A stretch of 64,000 bases of DNA from Nyssa sinensis (taxonomy: Eukaryota; Streptophyta; Magnoliopsida; Cornales; Nyssaceae), in the NCBI GenBank assembly GCA_008638375.1, contig CM018046.1:46287206-46351205 (forward strand), written 5' to 3'. The position numbers were made by a program, and so were the translations under genes. Below are positions 57,836 through 64,000 of this stretch, piece after piece; position 1 is the stretch's first letter, and each line of letters opens with the position of its first letter. The notes under the pieces were generated by a model. It was given only the letters and a program-made list of their open reading frames with translations, did no database searches and had not been told where the DNA came from.

Positions 57836-60396
57836 TCATCTAGGATTAGAAAGAACAGAAGGCTGTGGAGCTGTTGAAACATGATCATCTGCCACAGCAG
57901 AAGGTGCCATTGCATGAGTGAACTTATAGTTGATGTTTGGATCAACTTCCATTACTCCTTCCAAAACCTTCACAACTGTTGACATAAGCGGCCTTCTTGT
58001 CGGATCATTTTGCAGACACCAAGCCCCAATTTTTATTAGCCTCACCACCTCCTCTCTTCGGCCTTGTACCTCCTCATCCAAATTTTCAACAATGTCAAAT
58101 AGTCGATCCTCCTCTGCCTTCTTGGGCAACATGCTGAGTAGGTGTTTGCTAGATTCTGACCGCGTGCGATCCAAGTTTCTCCTTCCACTAACTGTTTCAA
58201 GAAGAACAATTCCAAAGCTATAGATGTCAACTTTTACAGTGATTTTTGATTGTCCACACTCTGGAGCAATATATCCTGGGGTTCCTCTCAATGTTGTGAG
58301 GATTTGGCTTTCATCTCTGTCTACTAGCTTAGATAACCCAAAATCAGAGATTTTGGCATTGAAATTCTCGTCCAAGAGAATGTTTTGTGGCTTTATATCG
58401 AGGTGAATAATCCTCTGTCGGCATTCTTCATGTAGATAAGCCAACCCTCTGGCTATGTCAAGTATAATCTTCTTTCGGGTTTCCCAATCGACACAAGGTT
58501 TCTGGTCTCTATAGAAAATCCAATTCTCCAAAGACCCATTACTCAAATATTCATATACTAGAAGCCTGCAAGATTTTTCTGCACAAAATCCAATCAACCT
58601 CACTAGATTGAAATGGTGTAAGCTTCCAATTGTTTGAACTTCAGCTAAAAACTCCCTCATCCCCTGCCCCATTTTATCCAACCGCTTTAGCTGCAACCTC
58701 AGTGCCATCTCGCAGCGTTCCTTTGAAGACAGACCCAAATCCTCCACCTCCAAGTCTCTCCTTAAAATCCTCTGTTGCAATGCGTAGGTCTTCATATGAA
58801 AGCATCACGGGCATACCTGGAACTTGCCTGATATATTCATAGTCATCTACTTCCTCTGTGTTGGTCTTCCCCAATTTCATCCAGAATATAACAATTACGA
58901 TAAAGATTAATAAAACGCCAGCACCAGACCCTGCCAATATTACTGTTAAATTTTTTCGATGAGTTGGTGGTGGTGGTGGTGGTGAACCTCCCCTCTCCTC
59001 AGGGGGAATCTGTACCTTAACATATGTGGCTGATGTGAAATTGTGATTTGGAATTTGCCCATCTCTGATTGACAAGATTTCAGATGGCATATAACAATAC
59101 CCATCTGAAATGTTGTTATCATGCCTGAAAATGGCAGCATTGCAGGAACAATTTTGCAGACAGGCTTGTTTGCATCTTTCTACATCTTTGATACCTGACA
59201 ATGCAGAATCTGGATCGATGATATTGAAGTAGCTAGCATTTCTTACTTCAACAAGACGGTGCTGGTCGGGGGAAGACGGGCAAGACAAGGGGGTAATCAT
59301 TGAACAACCACCATCAGGCTGTTGAGATTCAGTCTGCTTAAAATATTGATTCCCGTCAACAGCTATGGGACAGCTACAATTCCCTTCCCTGCTGCATAAA
59401 CCATATTTCCCACAACGGCGAGGATGCTGGCATTCACCAAGATTTTGGGCAACCATATTGATAACCTCACTCGGTCCACTTGCATTATAGTGTCGGTATA
59501 TCTTCAAGTGCCCATCAGTTCCGAGTTTTATATACTCGATGAAGGGTTTAACTGGCAATTCCAAGGGATTTGATCCAACTATTTCTTGGGATGTTCCCCA
59601 GTTCACGAGGAATCCTCCTCCTTGAAGGTCTGCATAATTTGATCCATCTCTTGAGGTATTCTCTTCTTCTCTGATCAGAAGTCGACAATGTCCTGTTAGT
59701 GAGCTTTGATTTATGGAGCTTTGTTCTGGCTCCAACTGATAATACATCTGTGACTGACTCTGACCCACTTCTGTGTATGCAACAAAACCATTGGCTGATG
59801 TTAAAGTGGCATAGTACAAACCACTACTCCAGTTGGCTGCAGAGGAACTTGATGTGAGTCTCTTGTTCTCATATAACCGCTGTCCGAACAGCAATGTATC
59901 AGTTGGGTGGTCAAAAGATTGCCAAACAATACCTCCTGTGCCATTAAACAAGACCAAATTCCCAACCTCAGTCATGTTCATTCCCACTACAGAGATGCCT
60001 GATGTATTGGTCGACCACAAGCTGGTTCCATTTGAATCTCTTAGCACTAATCCATCTCCGGTCAGCTGTAACCTTGCATTCTCTCCCGCTGGCCGGTCTC
60101 TGTTTGCCTGTCCACACAACACCAGGATTGCCTCCACCGACAACGATGACGGAGAAGAAGTAAGACGTGCAGGGATCGATGCAGTAGAATCCACAAACAA
60201 AACCAACACCCTTTGTTCTTGAGAGGACTGCTCTTACCCTTGATCCATCAGTACCATTAAAATTTGTACTTATGGAATTATTGTTGTACCACGTCGAGGG
60301 GAGGCTTGAATTGAGGTAGAAAACGGGGTTGGATGCAGCAGCGGCACTTTGGGCGAAAAAATAAGGGAGAATCAAAAATAGGATCAAGCAGGCCAT
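57836..60396 (-). pseudogene. G-type lectin S-receptor-like kinase (SD2-5 type) with two frameshifts
   Basis: Single-exon, ~850 codons, minus strand. Start ATG 60396 (MACLILFLILPYFFAQSAAA, signal peptide). A B-lectin domain (GFVCGFYCIDPCTSYFF; LVLRDSNGTSLWSTNTSG; VWQSFDHPTDTLL) is followed by an EGF-like region (CGKYGLCSREGNCSC), a PAN-like segment (CKQACLQNCSCNAAIF), a transmembrane helix (ILAGSGAGVLLIFIVIVIFW) and a kinase domain: glycine loop LGGGGFGSV, catalytic K in AAK, HLDIKPQNILLD, DFG and APE. Two single extra bases break it: a G at 60107-60108 (frame changes after NPGVVW) and one at 58685 (after EVAAK, before RLDKMGQGMREF). All catalytic motifs survive, so the breaks are young or are sequence errors. 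SD2-5-type kinases are plasma-membrane receptors; the ligand is unknown. Confidence 0.85.
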
Positions 60397-60470
60397 GAAC
60401 ACTACCAATGAAAATTTTCTGTGTTTTCTTTGTTGCCTCTGGCTCTGTGATTTGAAAATTGACCCCAGAC

Positions 60471-60473
<3 letters not shown>

Positions 60474-60501
<28 letters not shown>
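60474..60501. repeat. (GA)n microsatellite upstream of the lectin kinase
   Basis: About 14 GA units, roughly 80 bp upstream of the kinase start codon, in the position of a leader or core promoter. The PUB17 gene has a similar tract. Confidence 0.85.
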
Positions 60502-60504
<3 letters not shown>

Positions 60505-62664
60505 GCCAACTCTTCCTTGTAATTAGGTGGGCATTCTGATTGAGAAGAATTTTCAATGGACTGGGTCCAATTCCATTCACCGTGTTCATAAAATTATTCT
60601 AATTAAATGGAAGTTATTCTTACAATTTTTTTTTTTTTTTTTTTGAGTATAGCAATGGAGAGAGAAAATTATTCGAAGTGTATGTATGCGCGGTATGGAG
60701 CTCAAATTTTGATTTGTCCGGTAAAAAAAAGAGTTTTAACCACCTCATTTCTTGATGTATTTTTACTACTTTTACATCTTCTTGAAATTAATATCTTGCA
60801 TACATGGTATCATGTGATTAGTTTTGAAGGAAATACATAAAAATATAAACGGATGTTAACTCGATTACCTCTTTGGATCAAGAACAGCATTAACGAAAAA
60901 GGCAACTTGTATTACGAGTTTTCTTTGAACACTATAAAAATCCTTGAAACGTTGCAAGAGATCCTCTTCGTCAAATAGGACAACCACAATATCAAGTCTC
61001 CTATATATTTCTACGATTTAAGACCAAGAGCACTATGATAGTCATTCAAAAAGAATCTCAAAAAGAGCGTCATTCAAAACTTCACTTGATAATTTAGGAG
61101 ACTACACATGGATGGATTCATTTCACTTATATGATTATATCTCACGACCACAATTAATGGGCTAACTGCAAGACTTATGTTATAATATCTAAGTCAGTCA
61201 AACTAACAAGAACGAATAAAAATTTTAACCACATATAAATTCTTATCATAATTATCACAATTTACACAAATTTTATAAATGTCAAACGCACTCAAGTACA
61301 CATAACTCAATATCCAACAAGTTTGAACTAGGTTTATCAAAAGGGCATTTTGGACATAGAATGACCTTTAGATAGAGAAGCACCAGTAGAGACGCTTGTA
61401 TGTATAAAAATATCATTTCATTATACTCCAATTTAGTGGCAAACTAAAACTCATACCTAAGACGAAAGCATAAGTGAAAAAATTGTGAAAAAATAAAATA
61501 GGAGGACAAAATCTTTTAATCTTTAAAAAGAATTTAGCAAAATAGCAATAAAAATTGATATATTTTTAAAAAAAATTTGGGGGAACATGATAATTGATGC
61601 CCTAAACCCACTACATTCATCATTGGGTAAAAGGAATAGAATAAATAGAAAACTTTGACATTCTTTATCAAAAATAATTTCTCTTAAATTTAAACTGGCA
61701 ATTTTCACTAAATAAAGGGAGTTTTCTAAGCAAATCCTTTCACAAACCGTTATATTTGAATTTTTCATCCAACTGTCTGTACAATCACATTTGTATTTTG
61801 CTTGTGTGCAAAAAAAGTGCTTCTTTCATCATTGCAGATAATGTAAAACAATGTTTGGTTTCATCCCCAAAACATTACCGTAACAGGAAGCTCAAAACAA
61901 CCATTATCAAACAGGACCTTAGCCACCGTTGTTGACATTCAAACGCCCAACTGTATGCACTAAATCAGGATAGTTGTCGTGTTCCCTGGGCTAAGACCCT
62001 TTTGTTAATGAAGGTCCCACTTTCCCATCAAACGCGCCATTCAGGATAGACTTTTCTTCTTTCCAAGTATCCATTTGTCACCCACACTGTTTGTTATTTC
62101 GCAATCATTTCGTTAAGTATACGACGTGGCATGCCATTAGCCACTGAAATAGACGTCTCATCCACGGCACCAATAAAGTTCATCGATAAGATTGTCTTAA
62201 TATATTATATAATTATTTATACTAAATAATGTGACAATACTTTTCATGTTTTAATTTTTTATATTAAAATTTAATTTTTAAATGATGTGGTGATTAATTA
62301 TTAATAAAATATTTATAATATATTCAATGTACAATTTTATACTAAAAATTTGAAACAAAGTGGGTTGGTGTACTCAAAATAGTTCAAGTTAGGAAATCAT
62401 GACATGTGGACCCTATCTTCGGGTCTAGAGTTGAGATCTTGAGCCGGCATGGTCCATTCTTGAGCTATTATTTACTGATCCGAGGTGCAATGCACCCGAG
62501 TCAATGAATGTTTGTTATATTAGTATGTAGTCCACACATTTTATTAATGTAGCAACTGTCTATTGGCTCAGGTACACTACATTGAGAGTAATAAATAATT
62601 TTTTCCCATTCCAAAAATAAGGTCAATATCGTGTCTCTTGACACTACTTACCACTGCAGTGTCA
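60502..62664. other. Intergenic region, no gene seen
   Basis: AT-rich with a poly-T run at 60627-60643. Short frames (60607-60840 plus, 61523-61768 minus) have no recognisable content. The right end may belong to the LTR described at 63332-64000. Confidence 0.5.
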
Positions 62665-63331
62665 TTTAGAGCCAATGTTTTCAGACCCAGCCTGTTCATC
62701 TAATCGAAAAAATGTTTAGGTTACGGGTCATCGGTTCAACTGTCGGGTCAATCGGAATTAAACCGTGATGTCATAATTATGTAATCAATAAATTTAATAA
62801 TACATATTATTGATATTTTAAATTTAAAAAATTATACAAAAATTACAAAAAATTATATAAAAAAAATTATAAAATATGAATTTTCTTAATATGTAAAATT
62901 TCAAGAAAAAATGAAAAGTATAGTAGACATACCTTATTACAATATTGAAAGTTGAAACTTCATTGCCATTCTTCCATAATCGCAAGAACCATAATAAAAA
63001 TCATTTTAACATTCAATCCAAGCATAATCTAATAATTTAGTCTTCAACTATATGAAAATAAAAGAGATACAAAATACTAATAATCATGCATAAAATAAAA
63101 TAAAATACCACATGTTATTTATAGACAAGAACCGGTGTGAACTGGTGACCCAGTACCGGGTCACTCAGTTTGACTGGTCCGACCGGCTGGTTCTAAAAGT
63201 TTTGTATTTTTAGAACGGTTTTGAACTATAAGCGATTTTATGAGTTAAACTGGACCGTTTTATTAACCGGTCGACGGTTCAATCGGTTGAACCGACCGGT
63301 TTGGTCTAGGTTTGAAAACATTGTTTAGAGC
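62665..63331. mobile_element. hAT-type MITE with 8-bp target duplication
   Basis: The element 62673-63323 (651 bp) begins CAATGTTTTCAGACCCAG; the reverse complement of its right end is CAATGTTTTCAAACCTAG. It is flanked by a perfect 8-bp duplication TTTAGAGC (62665-62672, 63324-63331), the hAT hallmark. The subterminal parts are rich in ACCGGT/CGGTTC motifs and the centre is AT-rich. No transposase. Confidence 0.9.
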
Positions 63332-64000
63332 TGAAAGGTACAAAGATCAATATTAGAGCCCAGTTAGAAAACTGCCTAAAAGGTGATAAACACGGTCCTA
63401 TTTTCTTTCTATTCGAATCTAAGCAGAATCTTAAGGCCTATAAAAGACGATCAATCTTATTGTACAAATGTATGTTCTACAACCCATTCGATACAATTCT
63501 CTCTCTCTCAAAAATCTTATTAACTTAACAATTGGAGAGTCCTACACCGGACCTCCTCTAGTACTTCTTAACCTAATTGTTTTGTAGGTCATCAAGCCAA
63601 GATATCAGTCATTGATCTACTGATTCAGAAATCGACATTATCAGTTTGGCACCATCTATGAAAAACAAAATAGTTTTCTACACCATAATCAAAGAATATC
63701 AATGGCTCTAAAGCTTTGTCCTAAACAATGAAATCAGCTGACACCGGTGCCACCTCGTGATCAAAGGCGTGTCTGTGGTCGCCAGTCCAACACGACTACT
63801 GCAGGTAGGAGATTCGATTTTTTAGCCCAACAAGTTAGAGGCATTGAATTAGGCTGTGACAAATCTGATTCAGAACCATCAGCCGCCACCAAGCCCAGGT
63901 TCAGCACCCACCACAAATTCAAGACCAACAACCTCCATTGGCTCTGGACCAACAACTACTGCCAGTTCAAAACCAACAGCATTCGTTGGCCCAGAATCGT
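63332..64000 (+). mobile_element. Tat-like LTR element entering the window end (LTR 3' part, primer site, gag start)
   Basis: A TATA box CTATAAAAG at 63438 is followed by an LTR end ...GACATTATCA at 63643 and then GTTTGGCACCATCTATGAAA, a diverged form of the primer-binding site of the other two Tat elements. Gag starts ATG 63702 but hits TGA at 63729; gag-like sequence (PPRDQRR, FDFLAQQVRGIE) continues to the window end. The left LTR edge was not found. The hAT MITE at 62673-63323 probably sits inside this LTR. Confidence 0.7.

Overview
This is a nuclear segment of a flowering-plant genome, most likely a woody eudicot. Supporting signs are intron-containing genes, a thylakoid FTSH2-type protease, a PUB17-type U-box ligase, a DYW-class PPR gene, a G-type lectin receptor kinase, plant F-box/FBA genes, a nuclear tRNA-Glu(UUC), AT-rich spacers and many plant transposons. 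I cannot name the species. No bacterial, organellar or exogenous-virus block was seen.

Layout. 0.9-12.8 kb: a full-length 11.9 kb Ty3/gypsy element of the Tat/Retand type. It has a 5-bp target duplication, 608-bp LTRs differing at 2 positions, gag-protease, RT with two RNase H domains, integrase, a long tandem-repeat tract, and a spliced antisense gene with its own TATA box. 14.6-17.0 kb: a broken LTR of the same family lies just upstream of a frameshifted DUF4220/DUF594 membrane-protein gene. 17.4-22.2 kb: a truncated, decayed relative of the Tat element on the minus strand, flanked by two long direct copies of host DNA. 23.1-35.3 kb: tRNA-Glu, one intact F-box gene, a duplicated 3' fragment of it, a triplicated promoter unit interrupted by a MULE carrying neprosin-gene pieces, a second (broken) F-box gene, and a duplicated non-coding block behind each F-box gene. 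35.8-39.2 kb: a TRIM element, a fold-back repeat and a SINE-like unit.

39.7-60.4 kb is the gene-rich part: PUB17-type U-box gene (minus), FTSH2 (plus, four coding exons plus a probable leader exon), a MULE-type MITE, a DYW PPR gene with one frameshift, a relic of a lectin kinase, and a nearly complete lectin receptor kinase with two frameshifts. 62.7-64.0 kb: a hAT MITE with an 8-bp target duplication lies just upstream of the end of another Tat-like LTR, whose gag start runs off the window.

The host genes do not form a pathway: FTSH2 acts in photosystem II repair in thylakoids, PUB17 in ubiquitination during defence, the PPR protein in organellar RNA editing, and F-box/FBA proteins in SCF ligases. 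The main interest is in the mobile DNA: a conserved TMV-type leaky UAG between protease and RT in two different elements, tandem repeats whose stems covary, an antisense gene inside a retroelement, and a retroelement junction best explained by recombination between a filled and an empty allele.
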